Positions 1-8,806 of a stretch of 64,000 nucleotides of DNA are shown here, in pieces. Location of the stretch: the NCBI RefSeq assembly GCF_035946055.1, contig NZ_CP108364.1, forward strand, positions 5,270,001 through 5,334,000. Reading direction: 5' to 3'. A program made the position numbers and the translations under genes. The DNA comes from Streptomyces sp. NBC_01341 (GTDB lineage: Bacteria > Actinomycetota > Actinomycetes > Streptomycetales > Streptomycetaceae). Below the pieces are notes generated by a model. The model saw nothing but the letters and a program-made list of their open reading frames with translations, searched no databases and was not told the origin of the DNA. Position 1 is the first letter of the stretch; the number at the start of each line of letters is the position of its first letter.

Positions 1-641
1 GTCGGGTAGAGCAGCGAGAAGGTGTGCCGGTCCGCCACCCGGCGCCGGATGAGGACCCGCCCGTCCGAGAGCGGCAGCACGTCGGAGTCCGCCTCCTCCG
101 GCTGCCCGAGGGGCAGCGGGACGGCGTAGGGCTCGGGACCGAGGGTCCAGCGCTCGGGGAACCAGGCCGGGTCCGCCGCCTCCGTGTCGGCCGCCGTGAG
201 GCGTGCGGCGTACGAGCGGTCGGCGGCGATGGTGAGCACCGGCGGGACCGCGCGCGGGGGCGCCTCGACCGCCTCCGCCTTCCCGCCCGGGGGGCCGGGC
301 GGGAAGGCCGGCACCGGAGGTACCGGGGGACGGGGCGGGACGGGCTCTTCCGCGGACGTGTCCGGGACACCCCGGCCGTCCGGTCCGGCGGGCGCGGCGT
401 TCCCGACGAGGCGGGCGTACGCAGCGGACCCGACGGCCGGTCCTGGCTTGTCCCCGTCGCCCGGACCGTCGTCGGACGCGCCCACTCTGAGTGGATCCGC
501 GCCCTCGTCGGACGTACCCGCGGCGCGGGGTGTCTCCGACGCGGCCGGCGCGGCCGCTTCCACGGGCCCGGGTCCGGGTTCCGTCGTCGCGGCGGCACGG
601 GCGGCCCCCGCGGTGTTGATCTCGATGGCACAGGCAGTCAT
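1..641 (-). CDS. Hypothetical protein, N-terminal part (3' end outside window)
   Basis: I do not recognise this protein. Reading leftward from an ATG ending at 641, 213 codons are visible with no stop before the window edge. The start has a strong Shine-Dalgarno (GGAGGTGA, 7 bases before ATG). Residues about 10-130 are Ala/Pro/Gly/Glu-rich and of low complexity, with no signal peptide or membrane segment. From about residue 135 the composition becomes that of a folded domain (WFPERWTLGPEPY, then VLPLSDGRVLIRRRV). It is transcribed divergently from the siderophore-binding lipoprotein gene, and an iron box lies between the two, so co-regulation by iron is possible but unproven. Function unknown. 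Confidence 0.65.
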   Translation of the reverse strand, partial: MTACAIEINTAGAARAAATTEPGPGPVEAAAPAASETPRAAGTSDEGADPLRVGASDDGPGDGDKPGPAVGSAAYARLVGNAAPAGPDGRGVPDTSAEEPVPPRPPVPPVPAFPPGPPGGKAEAVEAPPRAVPPVLTIAADRSYAARLTAADTEAADPAWFPERWTLGPEPYAVPLPLGQPEEADSDVLPLSDGRVLIRRRVADRHTFSLLYP

Positions 642-779
642 GGCTCGGTCACCTCCGGCAACCGAAGCTAGGTTTCGCGCCCCCGCCGGACAACACGAGC
701 CCCAGCACTTCACACATAAGGGTGCCGATGTTCGTATTCGCCTGCGAACACGGGTGTCGCCGTGCTTTCGCAGGGGGTC

Positions 780-798
780 TAAGGTTAGGCATTCCTAA
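780..798. promoter_or_regulatory. DtxR/IdeR (DmdR1)-type iron box
   Basis: The 19 bases TAAGGTTAGGCATTCCTAA match most positions of the actinobacterial iron-box consensus (TTAGGTTAGGCTNNCCTAA type). The site ends 35 bases before the ATG of the siderophore-binding lipoprotein and 139 bases before the divergent unknown gene. The expected effect is repression by Fe2+-loaded DmdR1. The site is seen directly; regulation is inferred from the family. Confidence 0.8.
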
Positions 799-833
799 GT
801 ATTCTTTGTGCACGTCCCGAACTGGAGCACACC

Positions 834-1871
834 ATGTCCTTCGGACGCCGCGGCACCGCCGCTGCCTGTCTCGCGGTCGCCGCCGCACTCACCCTCTCGG
901 CGTGCGGAGCTGATGATTCCGGCGGCTCCGCCGCCGGTGACGCGGGTGCCGACAAGAAGGCCGCCGTCGCCACGGGCGGCAAGGACTTCGGGGACGCGGC
1001 GAAGAAGACCGCCGGCTACGGCACGGACGCCGGGGAGGGCGTGTTCCCGCGCACCCTCACCCATGCCATGGGGAAGACGAAGCTCGCGTCGAAGCCCCAG
1101 CGCGTGGTCGTGCTGGACGTCGGTGAGTTCGACAACGTTGTCTCACTCGGTGTGAAGCCCGTCGGCTACGCCCCTTCGGAAGGGGACGCGGCCATCCCGT
1201 CCTACCTGAAGAAGGAGGCAGGGAACCCCGTCAGCGTCGGGACCATCAACAGCCTCAACCTGGAGGCCATCGCCGGCCTGAAGCCGGACCTGATCCTCGG
1301 CAGCCAGCTGCGCGCGGCCGACAAGTACGACGAGCTGTCCAAGATCGCCCCCACCGTGTTCTCCATCCGACCGGGCTTCACCTGGAAGGAGAACTACCTC
1401 CTTAACGCCGCAGCGCTCGACAGGACCGCGAAGGCGAAGTCCGAGCTCGCCGCCTACGAGGCGAAGGCGGACAAGCTCGGTGAGGACATCGGCCCCGACA
1501 AGCCGACCGTCTCCATGGTCCGCTACCTGCCGGACAAGATCCGCCTCTACGCCAAGGACTCCTTCATCGGCACGATCCTCCAGGACGTCGGCATCCCGCG
1601 GCCGAAGAACCAGCAGATCGACGACCTGGCGGCGGAGATCAGCCCCGAGAACATCGACCAGGCCGACGCCGACTGGATCTTCACCGGGGTCTACGGCGAC
1701 GCCAAGGCCACCAAGCGCGACACCGCCCGCGCCAACCCGCTGTGGAAGAACCTCGCCGCGGTCAAGGCGGGTCACGCCAAGGACGTCTCCGACGAGACCT
1801 GGTACCTCGGCCTGGGCGTCAGCTCCGCGAATCTCGTCCTCGACGACCTGCGCGCCGACCTCGTCAAGTAG
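834..1871 (+). CDS. Iron-siderophore ABC transporter substrate-binding lipoprotein (FecB/DesE family)
   Basis: Predicted membrane-anchored receptor that captures a ferric siderophore outside the cell. The 345-residue protein has an N-terminal signal with lipobox LSAC (residues 21-24), a flexible Gly/Ala/Asp linker, then a class III periplasmic-binding fold starting near residue 75 (KPQRVVVLDVGEFDNVVSLG; GLKPDLILGSQ; IAPTVFSIRPG). It resembles the desferrioxamine receptor DesE of streptomycetes as I remember it, but the exact ligand cannot be read from sequence. ATG at 834 is preceded by GGAG at a good distance. No permease or ATPase gene lies alongside, so it must use a transporter encoded elsewhere. 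The iron box just upstream predicts induction by iron starvation. Confidence 0.9.
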   Translation: MSFGRRGTAAACLAVAAALTLSACGADDSGGSAAGDAGADKKAAVATGGKDFGDAAKKTAGYGTDAGEGVFPRTLTHAMGKTKLASKPQRVVVLDVGEFDNVVSLGVKPVGYAPSEGDAAIPSYLKKEAGNPVSVGTINSLNLEAIAGLKPDLILGSQLRAADKYDELSKIAPTVFSIRPGFTWKENYLLNAAALDRTAKAKSELAAYEAKADKLGEDIGPDKPTVSMVRYLPDKIRLYAKDSFIGTILQDVGIPRPKNQQIDDLAAEISPENIDQADADWIFTGVYGDAKATKRDTARANPLWKNLAAVKAGHAKDVSDETWYLGLGVSSANLVLDDLRADLVK

Positions 1872-1980
1872 CGGGCCGAGCGGCGAGGCGAGTAACGATT
1901 CGTGACGCGCCGCCGTTCCGCTCGCACGAGCCCCGGCGGCCAGGGGCGGCGGGGCACGGGGGGCAGGTAGCCTTTCCCCC

Positions 1981-2817
1981 GTGCCCCGTCTGTCTGAAGT
2001 CATCGCCGAGCTCGACGCCCTCTGGCCCCCCGAGCGCGCCGAGGAATGGGACGCCGTCGGCACGGTCTGCGGCGACCCCGCAGCGGAGATCGACCGGGTC
2101 CTCTTCGCCGTCGACCCCGTCCGGCCGGTCGTCGAGGAGGCCCGGACCCTCGGTGCCCAGCTGATCGTCACCCACCACCCGCTCTATCTGCGCGGTACGA
2201 CGACGGTCGCGGCCACCACCTTCAAGGGCCGGGTCGTGCACGACCTCATCAAGCACGACATCGCCCTGCACGTGGCGCACACCAACGCGGACACCGCCGA
2301 CCCCGGGGTCTCCGACGCCCTCGCCGGCGCCCTGGACCTGCGGGTCACCGGCCCGCTCGTCCCGGACCCCACGGACCCCGCGGGCCGGCGGGGCCTCGGC
2401 CGGGTCTGCGAGCTCGACCACCCCGAGACCCTCCGCGAGTTCGCCGCCCGCGCCGCCGCCCGGCTGCCCGCCGCCGCGCAGGGCATCAGGCTGGCCGGCG
2501 ACCCGGACGCCGTCGTGCGGCGGGTCGCGGTGAGCGGCGGGTCCGGCGACAGCCTCTTCGACGCCGTACGCGCGGCGGGTGTGGACGCCTTCCTCACCGC
2601 GGACCTGCGCCACCACCCGGCCTCCGAGGCCGTCCAGCACTCGCCGCTCGGCCTCGTCGATGCCGCACACTGGGCCACCGAACAGCCCTGGTGCGAACAG
2701 GCCGCCGCGCAGCTCGACGCACTTTCCGACCGCCACGGATGGGACCTGCGGGTCCACGTCTCGAAGCAGGTCACCGACCCCTGGACCACCCACCACTCTT
2801 CTGGAGCCCCCAACTGA
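1981..2817 (+). CDS. Nif3-like dinuclear metal centre protein (YbgI/DUF34 family)
   Basis: 278-residue NIF3 family protein; relatives form toroidal hexamers with a two-metal site per subunit, but the biochemical role of the family is unsettled. Metal-ligand motifs are present: THHPLYLRG (about residues 61-69), AHTNADTAD (about 99-107) and a C-terminal block DAAHWATEQ. GTG at 1981 gives the family-typical start PRLSEVIAELD. It is first of four tightly spaced genes; its stop overlaps the CTG start of the zinc-ribbon gene, suggesting translational coupling. This Nif3-zinc ribbon-RNase H order is, from memory, conserved in streptomycetes. Confidence 0.92.
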   Translation: MPRLSEVIAELDALWPPERAEEWDAVGTVCGDPAAEIDRVLFAVDPVRPVVEEARTLGAQLIVTHHPLYLRGTTTVAATTFKGRVVHDLIKHDIALHVAHTNADTADPGVSDALAGALDLRVTGPLVPDPTDPAGRRGLGRVCELDHPETLREFAARAAARLPAAAQGIRLAGDPDAVVRRVAVSGGSGDSLFDAVRAAGVDAFLTADLRHHPASEAVQHSPLGLVDAAHWATEQPWCEQAAAQLDALSDRHGWDLRVHVSKQVTDPWTTHHSSGAPN

Positions 2818-3557
2818 ACGCCGCGCCCGCCGACCAGATCCGACTCCTCGAAGTCCAGGCACTCGACGTACGCCTGTCGCAGCTCTCCCACAGGCGGACA
2901 TCGCTGCCGGAGCACGCCGAGATCGACGCGCTCAACAACGACCTCGCCCAGCTGCGCGACCTGCTCGTCGCCTCGCAGACCGAGGAGAGCGACACCACCC
3001 GCGAGCAGTCGAAGGCGGAGCAGGACGTCGACCAGGTGCGCCAGCGCGCCGTCCGCGACCAGCAGCGGCTCGACTCCGGCGCGGTCTCCTCGCCGAAGGA
3101 CCTGGAGAGCCTGCAGCGCGAGATCACCTCGCTGGCCAAGCGCCAGGGCGACCTGGAGGACGTCGTCCTCGAGATCATGGAGCGCCGCGAGTCCGCCCAG
3201 GAGCGCGTCACCGAGCTGACCGAGCGCGTGCGCGCCGTCCAGGCCAAGGTGGACGACGCGACCGCCCGGCGGGACGCGGCCACCCAGGAGATCGACGGCG
3301 ACGCCGCCACGGTGGGCAAGGACCGCGAGGTCGTCGCGGGTTCCGTCCCCGCCGACCTGCTCAAGCTGTACGACAAGCTGCGCGCCCAGCAGGGCGGCGT
3401 CGGTGCGGCCCGGCTCTACCAGCGCCGCTGCGAGGGCTGCCGCCTGGAGCTGAACATCACCGAGGTCAACGACGTGAAGGCCGCGTCCCCCGACACCGTC
3501 CTGCGCTGCGAGAACTGCCACCGCATCCTCGTCCGTACGTCGGAGTCGGGCCTGTAA
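2814..3557 (+). CDS. Coiled-coil protein with C4-type zinc ribbon (CT398-like)
   Basis: 247 residues when started at the CTG at 2814-2816, whose last bases overlap the stop of the preceding gene; GGAG lies 8 bases upstream and no ATG/GTG gives a plausible start. Residues about 20-190 form a long charged coiled coil (heptads rich in E, R, Q, L). The C-terminus carries a C4 zinc ribbon, CEGC and CENC about 30 residues apart. Family members are thought to bind nucleic acid or flagellar/secretion partners in other phyla; the function in actinobacteria is unknown. The ATG of the next gene overlaps its TAA by one base, so the two are probably translationally coupled. Confidence 0.9.
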   Translation: MNAAPADQIRLLEVQALDVRLSQLSHRRTSLPEHAEIDALNNDLAQLRDLLVASQTEESDTTREQSKAEQDVDQVRQRAVRDQQRLDSGAVSSPKDLESLQREITSLAKRQGDLEDVVLEIMERRESAQERVTELTERVRAVQAKVDDATARRDAATQEIDGDAATVGKDREVVAGSVPADLLKLYDKLRAQQGGVGAARLYQRRCEGCRLELNITEVNDVKAASPDTVLRCENCHRILVRTSESGL

Positions 3558-4795
3558 TGCCCGCCTCCCACCAGCTGGTCGTCGAGGCCGACGGAGGCTC
3601 CCGGGGCAACCCGGGACCCGCCGGATACGGCGCGGTCGTCCTCGACCCCGTCACGGGCGGGACGCTCGCCGAGGCCGCCGAGTACATCGGCGTCGCGACG
3701 AACAACGTCGCCGAGTACAAGGGCCTGATCGCCGGACTGAAGGCGGCCAGGGCCCTGTTTCCGGACGCCGACCTGCGCGTGCACGTCCGGATGGACTCCA
3801 AGCTGGTGGTCGAGCAGATGTCGGGCCGCTGGAAGATCAAGCACCCCGACATGAAACCGCTCGCCGCCGAGGCGGCGGGCATCCTGCCCGCCTCCTCCGT
3901 GACGTACCAGTGGATCCCGCGCGCCGAGAACAAGCACGCCGACCGGCTCGCCAACGAGGCGATGGACGCGGGCAAGCGGGGGGAGCGGTGGGACCGGGCC
4001 TCGTCGACGGCCGACCTGGACACCGGGCGTCCGGCCGATGTGCCCGAGTCCGCCGAAGGCCCTCCCGGCGACCCGGTCGCGGGCGCGGCTAAGGTCCGCG
4101 CGGCGATGGCCGCCGCCCGTCCGGCGCCGGCGGCCGCTCCGCAGACGGGCTGGGGGAGCGCCCCCGATCTGGGAGCGCCCGCCACCTTCGTCCTGCTCCG
4201 GCACGGCGAGACGGCCCTGACCCCGGAGAAGCGGTTCTCCGGCAGCGGCGGCACCGACCCCGAGCTCTCGGCCACCGGCCGTCACCAGGCCACCTGCGCG
4301 GCCGACGCCTTCGCCGCGCTGGGCACGGTCCAGGAGATCATCAGCTCCCCGATGCGGCGCTGCCGGGAGACGGCCGCTGCCGTCGCCGGCCGCCTGGGGC
4401 TTGAGGTCCGCATCGAGGAGGGTCTGCGCGAGACGGACTTCGGCGTCTGGGAGGGGCTCACCTTCGCCGAGGTGCGCGAGCGGTACGCCTCCGACCTGAC
4501 CGCGTGGCTCGCGTCCCCCGACGTGGCACCCACGGGCGGGGGCGAGAGCTTCGCGGAGGTCACCGAAAGGGTCTCGGCCGCCCGCGACCGTCTCGTCGCC
4601 CGCCACGCGGGCCGCACCGTGCTCCTGGTCACCCACGTGACCCCGATCAAGACGCTGGTCCGGCTCGCGCTGGGCGCTCCGCCGGAGTCACTGTTCCGCA
4701 TGGAACTCTCGCCGGCCTCCGTGTCGACCGTGGCGTACTACGCGGACGGGAACCCGTCGCTGAGGGTGCTCAACGACACCTCGCACCTGCGCTGA
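3557..4795 (+). CDS. Bifunctional RNase HI / acid phosphatase (CobC-like) fusion
   Basis: 412-residue natural fusion. Residues about 1-135 are a type 1 RNase H with its acidic catalytic set: ADGGSRGNPG, NNVAEYKGL, RMDSKLV and HADRLAN. After an Ala/Pro linker (about 140-205), residues 210-412 form a histidine phosphatase with LLRHGET, the general-acid region ETDFGVWEG and the second catalytic His in VTHVTP. RNase HI removes RNA from RNA-DNA hybrids; the phosphatase half resembles alpha-ribazole phosphatase CobC. From memory an orthologue in S. coelicolor (SCO2299) has been shown to have both activities. ATG overlaps the upstream stop; the TSUP gene follows after 10 bases. Confidence 0.95.
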   Translation: MPASHQLVVEADGGSRGNPGPAGYGAVVLDPVTGGTLAEAAEYIGVATNNVAEYKGLIAGLKAARALFPDADLRVHVRMDSKLVVEQMSGRWKIKHPDMKPLAAEAAGILPASSVTYQWIPRAENKHADRLANEAMDAGKRGERWDRASSTADLDTGRPADVPESAEGPPGDPVAGAAKVRAAMAAARPAPAAAPQTGWGSAPDLGAPATFVLLRHGETALTPEKRFSGSGGTDPELSATGRHQATCAADAFAALGTVQEIISSPMRRCRETAAAVAGRLGLEVRIEEGLRETDFGVWEGLTFAEVRERYASDLTAWLASPDVAPTGGGESFAEVTERVSAARDRLVARHAGRTVLLVTHVTPIKTLVRLALGAPPESLFRMELSPASVSTVAYYADGNPSLRVLNDTSHLR

Positions 4796-4805
4796 CATCG
4801 CTGCC

Positions 4806-5591
4806 GTGACCTGGCCCACCGGTGTCCTCGGCTTCGCGGCGGGGCTGCTGCTCTCCATGGTGACCGCACCCGTGGGGGTGTCCGGAGCGGTGTTCCTGCT
4901 TCCGGTGCAGGTCAGTGTGCTCGGGGTGCCGAGCCCCGCGGTGACGCCCACCAACCTGCTGTACAACGTGGTGTCGTGCCCCGGCGCCCTGTTGCGCTAC
5001 CGCAGGGGCGGGCGGCTGCGCGGGCCGCTGCCCCGGCTGCTGGTCGCGGGAGCCGTGCCGGGGGTCGCGATCGGCGCGATGATCCGGGTCTTCGCCGTGC
5101 CGGGCGCCACCGTCTTCCGGGCGTTCATCGCCGTACTGCTGCTCCCGCTAGGGGTCTGGCTGTGCGCCCGCACGATGCGCCCCGCACCGCGCGGAACGGC
5201 GGCGGGACCACCGTCTCGGCGTGCCACCACAGGGCTCGCCCTGGCAGTCGGCGTCGCGGGCGGGGTCTACGGCATCGGCGGAGGCTCGCTGCTGGGACCG
5301 ATCCTCGTGGGGCGCGGGGTCCCCGTCGCCAAGGTCGCCCCCGCCGCGCTGGCCTGCACGTTCGTCACCTCCCTGGCCGGGGCGGGCGTGTACGCGCTGC
5401 TGTCCCTCACGGCGACGGGCGACATAGCCCCTGACTGGCCCCTCGGCTTCGCCTGCGGTCTCGGCGGGCTCTGCGGCGGCTATCTCGGCGCGCGGCTGGC
5501 GCCCCGACTCCCGGAGACGGGCCTGCGGCTGCTGCTGGGCCTCCTCGCGCTGGGCATCGGTCTGCTGTACGCGGTCCGGGCCGTGAGCTGA
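4806..5591 (+). CDS. TSUP (TauE/SafE) family membrane transporter
   Basis: 261-residue integral membrane protein with about eight hydrophobic helices in two homologous halves, each with the glycine-rich family pattern (VTPTNLLYN in the first, YGIGGGSLLGPIL in the second). TauE/SafE proteins export or import sulfite, organosulfonates or related anions; the substrate here cannot be read from sequence. GTG start at 4806, only 10 bases after the RNase H-phosphatase gene, so it probably ends the operon. It converges on the KDPG aldolase gene with a 9-base gap. Confidence 0.88.
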   Translation: MTWPTGVLGFAAGLLLSMVTAPVGVSGAVFLLPVQVSVLGVPSPAVTPTNLLYNVVSCPGALLRYRRGGRLRGPLPRLLVAGAVPGVAIGAMIRVFAVPGATVFRAFIAVLLLPLGVWLCARTMRPAPRGTAAGPPSRRATTGLALAVGVAGGVYGIGGGSLLGPILVGRGVPVAKVAPAALACTFVTSLAGAGVYALLSLTATGDIAPDWPLGFACGLGGLCGGYLGARLAPRLPETGLRLLLGLLALGIGLLYAVRAVS

Positions 5592-5600
5592 GCGGGAGGC

Positions 5601-6248
5601 TCAGCCGCGGCCCAGCGCCGATGCCTCGGCGGCCAGCCGCTCGACCCGCGCCCAGTCCTTCGCCGCCACGGCGTCGCCCGGCACCATCCAGCTGCCGCCG
5701 ACGCAGCCGACGTTGGGCAGCGCCAGGTAGGAGGGTGCCGACGCGAGCGAGATGCCGCCCGTCGGGCAGAACCGGGCCTGGGGCAGCGGGGAGGACAGAG
5801 CCTTCAGGTAGGCGGTGCCGCCGGCCGCCTCGGCCGGGAAGAACTTCATCCCGGTGACTCCGCGCTCCAGCAGTGCGACCACCTCGGACGTCGTCGAGAC
5901 CCCGGGCAGGAACGGCAGGCCCGAGCTCTTCATCGCCTCCAGCAAGGCGTCCGTCCAGCCGGGGCTGACCAGGAAGCGGGCCCCGGCGGCCTCCGTCGCG
6001 GCGACGTGTGCGGGCGAGATCACCGTGCCCGCGCCGACCACGGCTCCGGGTACCTCCGAGGCGATCGCCCGTATCGCGTCGAGGGCGGCCGCCGTGCGCA
6101 GCGTGACCTCGATGGCGGGCAGCCCGCCCGCGACGAGCGCGCGGGCCAGCGGCACCGCGTCGGCCGCGTCCTCCAGGACGACGACGGGGACGACGGGGGC
6201 GAGGTCCAGGACGGAGGAGGACACGACGGAGGGCGCGGAGGAGGTCAT
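5601..6248 (-). CDS. eda: 2-dehydro-3-deoxyphosphogluconate (KDPG/KHG) aldolase
   Basis: 215-residue class I aldolase. It cleaves 2-keto-3-deoxy-6-phosphogluconate to pyruvate and glyceraldehyde 3-phosphate (Entner-Doudoroff or uronate breakdown) and often also acts on 4-hydroxy-2-oxoglutarate. The TIM-barrel motifs are present: GGLPAIEVTLRT with the catalytic Glu, GAGTV, the Schiff-base lysine region GVTGMKFFPAEAAGG and PTGGIS. Start is the ATG ending at 6248. A perfect 14-bp inverted repeat sits 24-55 bases upstream of that start, the right place for an operator. No phosphogluconate dehydratase or sugar kinase lies nearby. Confidence 0.93.
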   Translation of the reverse strand: MTSSAPSVVSSSVLDLAPVVPVVVLEDAADAVPLARALVAGGLPAIEVTLRTAAALDAIRAIASEVPGAVVGAGTVISPAHVAATEAAGARFLVSPGWTDALLEAMKSSGLPFLPGVSTTSEVVALLERGVTGMKFFPAEAAGGTAYLKALSSPLPQARFCPTGGISLASAPSYLALPNVGCVGGSWMVPGDAVAAKDWARVERLAAEASALGRG

Positions 6249-6271
6249 GGGCTCATCCTGCCGCGAGATCA

Positions 6272-6303
6272 GCAGTATGCGCAACGAGCGTTGCGCATAC
6301 TGC
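6272..6303. promoter_or_regulatory. Perfect 14-bp inverted repeat upstream of eda (probable operator)
   Basis: GCAGTATGCGCAAC, a 4-base spacer GAGC, then GTTGCGCATACTGC: all 14 positions pair. It lies between the stop of yaaA (6310) and the start of eda (6248), both on the minus strand. With 6 of its 14 arm bases A/T and no following T-run it looks more like a dimeric repressor site than a terminator, though termination of yaaA is possible. Confidence 0.7.
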
Positions 6304-6309
6304 AACGGC

Positions 6310-7110
6310 TCAGTGGATCTCGGTGACCACCACGTCGATGGCCCACGGCCGGCCGGCCCGTCCCGGAGCCTCGGCCTCCACCACGTACCCCAGGTCGCGG
6401 AGCACCTCGACCAGCTGGGCCGGCCCCTTCGGGCGGGCACCGGCCATCAGCAGATCGCGGACCATCCGGCCCTTCGTCGCCTTGTTGAAGTGGCTGACCA
6501 CGGACCGCTTCTCGACCCCGTTCACCACCTGCGACTGGAGGACCCGCACGCTCGCCGTCCGCCCGGCGATCTCGCCCGCGGGCTTCCACGCGCCCGCGTA
6601 CGCCGACGACCGCAGGTCCAGCACCAGTCCGTCCCCGGCCGCCTCCGGCATGACCTTCGCCATCGGGGCGCGCCAGTGCGCGCCCAGGGCGCCCAGCCCG
6701 GGCAGCTTCACGCCCATCGAGCAGCGGTACGACGGGATGCGGTCGCCGGTCCGGACCGCGCCCCAGAGCCCGGAGAAGACCAGCAGAGACTTCCCGGCCC
6801 GCCGCTTCGCGGCGGCGTCCAGGGTGGCCAGACCCAGCGCGTCGTAGAGCACGCCCGTGTAGATCTCCCCGGCCGGGCGGGTGCCCGCCGTGCGCAGCTC
6901 CCCGTTCTTCGCCACCTCGCCGCGCAGGCCCTCGCTCAGTCCGAGCACATCGCGGGCCTTCTCCTCGTCGGCCACGCACAGTTCGACCAGCTCGTCGAGG
7001 ACCGCGGCACGGGCCTCGGAAAGGCCGGGCAGAGACAGCGACTCCGGCTTCAGCGGTGCCCCGCGCCCCGATGCGGCCTTACCTTCGGAGGGCGGCAACA
7101 ACACGAGCAC
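6310..7110 (-). CDS. yaaA: YaaA family peroxide-stress / iron-sparing protein
   Basis: 266-residue DUF328/UPF0246 protein. In E. coli YaaA lowers intracellular free iron and limits DNA damage during peroxide stress. Family hallmarks are present: N-terminal VLLPPSEGK, IYTGVLYDAL, LVFSGLWG, PSYRCSMGV and C-terminal SHFNKATKGR. The reading frame continues upstream, but the GTG ending at 7110, six bases after a GGAG, gives the canonical VLVLLPPSEGK start and is chosen over an ATG 45 codons earlier. Divergent from the RNB ribonuclease gene. Confidence 0.88.
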   Translation of the reverse strand: MLVLLPPSEGKAASGRGAPLKPESLSLPGLSEARAAVLDELVELCVADEEKARDVLGLSEGLRGEVAKNGELRTAGTRPAGEIYTGVLYDALGLATLDAAAKRRAGKSLLVFSGLWGAVRTGDRIPSYRCSMGVKLPGLGALGAHWRAPMAKVMPEAAGDGLVLDLRSSAYAGAWKPAGEIAGRTASVRVLQSQVVNGVEKRSVVSHFNKATKGRMVRDLLMAGARPKGPAQLVEVLRDLGYVVEAEAPGRAGRPWAIDVVVTEIH

Positions 7111-7243
7111 GGAATTCTCCTTCGGACGCGGCACAGGGCCCCTGACACGCGGGAACCCCGCAGCAAGGGTACGGCGACCCGAGGCACGCGAACCGCCCCC
7201 GACCGGGATGCCGACCGCCCCGCACCGACCTACGCTCGGTGGC

Positions 7244-8683
7244 ATGCCCCGCCGCCGGCTTCACATGACAGGCGCAGAGGACAGCCCCCTCCGGGCGGCC
7301 CTGCGTGAGCTGCGCACACGGCTGGACGTGCCCGACGGCTTCCCGCCCGCCGTGCTCGCCGAAGCAGGCGAGGCGGCGAGGGCCCCCGACGTGTCGGCCC
7401 ACCTCGACGCCACCGACCTTCCGTTCCTCACCATCGACCCGCCCGCCTCCACCGACCTCGACCAGGCCCTGTACCTGGAGCGGCGCAGGCACGGCTTCCG
7501 GGTGTTCTACGCCATCGCCGACGTCGCCGCCTTCGTCCGCCCCGGCGGCGCACTCGACGCCGAGGCGCACCGGCGGGTGACGACGCTCTACTTCCCCGAC
7601 GGCAGAGTCCCCCTGCACCCCGCCCTGCTCTCCGAAGGCATTGCCAGCCTCCTTCCCGGCGAGACGCGTCCCGCCGCCCTGTGGCGGATCGACCTCGACC
7701 CGGAGGGCCGCACCGTCGGGGCCGAGGTGCGCCGCGCCCTCGTGCGCAGCAGGGCGAAACTCGACTACGCGGGGGTCCAGCGCCAGATCGACGCGGGGAC
7801 CGCCGAGGAACCGCTCGCCCTGCTGGCGGTCATCGGCAGGCTGCGCGAGGAACAGGAGACCGCGCGGGGCGGCATCTCACTGAACGTGCCCGAGCAGGAG
7901 ATCGTCGAACGCGACGGAACCTACGGCCTGGGCTACCGCACACCGCTGCCGGCGGACGGCTGGAACGCCCAGCTCTCCCTGCTCACCGGAATGGCGGCCG
8001 CGGCGATGATGCGTGACTCGGGCACCGGCATCCTCCGTACGCTGCCCGTCGCCCCGGACGGTGCCGTGGCCAGGCTCAGGCGCTCCGCGGAGGCCCTGCA
8101 CATCGACTGGCCCCACCACGTCGCCTACGCCGAGGTGGTGCGCTCGCTGGATCCCGCGAAGAGCAGCCACGCGGCGTTCCTCCAGGAGTGCACCACGCTC
8201 CTGCGCGGCGCCGGCTACAGCGTGTTCGAGCACGGGGAACTCCCCACCCCCGCCGTGCACGCCGCGGTGGCGGAGCTCTACACGCACTGCACCGCGCCGC
8301 TGCGCCGTCTCGTCGACAGGTACGCCGCCGAACTGTGTCTCTCCGCGACCGCGGAGGCCCGGGTGCCGGAATGGGTGCTCCGGGCCCTGCCCGGCCTGCC
8401 GAAGGAGATGGCCGACGGCAGCCGCCGGGCCAACACGGTGGAGCGGGAGTGCGTCGACGTGGTCGAGGCGGCGCTGCTCAGGACCCGGGTCGGCGAGATC
8501 TTCGACGGATACGTCGTCGACGTCAAGGAGGACCGGCCGGCCGTCGGCACCGTCCACATCGAGGACCCGGCGATCGTCGCCCGCATCGAGTCCGGCACGC
8601 CGCTCCCGCTGGGCGAACGGCTGAGGGTCCGTCTGACCCGCGCGGAACCCGGCCCGTCGAAGGTGCTGTTCGTGCCCGCGTGA
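7244..8683 (+). CDS. RNB-domain ribonuclease (RNase II/R-type catalytic core)
   Basis: 479 residues, shorter than RNase R or RNase II. The RNB 3'-5' exoribonuclease core fills residues about 55-390, starting with the catalytic acidic block DPPASTDLDQA and YAIADVAAFV and including TLYFPDGRVPLHP and HCTAPLRRLVDRY. N-terminal cold-shock domains are absent and only a small C-terminal beta domain (about 415-479) remains, typical of actinobacterial short RNB proteins. ATG at 7244 (MPRRRLHM) is preferred; a second in-frame ATG lies 7 codons later. Likely acts in RNA decay or maturation. Confidence 0.9.
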   Translation: MPRRRLHMTGAEDSPLRAALRELRTRLDVPDGFPPAVLAEAGEAARAPDVSAHLDATDLPFLTIDPPASTDLDQALYLERRRHGFRVFYAIADVAAFVRPGGALDAEAHRRVTTLYFPDGRVPLHPALLSEGIASLLPGETRPAALWRIDLDPEGRTVGAEVRRALVRSRAKLDYAGVQRQIDAGTAEEPLALLAVIGRLREEQETARGGISLNVPEQEIVERDGTYGLGYRTPLPADGWNAQLSLLTGMAAAAMMRDSGTGILRTLPVAPDGAVARLRRSAEALHIDWPHHVAYAEVVRSLDPAKSSHAAFLQECTTLLRGAGYSVFEHGELPTPAVHAAVAELYTHCTAPLRRLVDRYAAELCLSATAEARVPEWVLRALPGLPKEMADGSRRANTVERECVDVVEAALLRTRVGEIFDGYVVDVKEDRPAVGTVHIEDPAIVARIESGTPLPLGERLRVRLTRAEPGPSKVLFVPA

Positions 8684-8806
8684 GCCCTCGGAGCAGGGCT
8701 GCCGGCGTCGTCTCGTACGATCACGACGTCGCGTGCACGCTGCGGCGCACCCAGCGCGCCGCACACCTCACACCTACCGCACCGCACGCACCAGGAAGGC
8801 TCCCGC

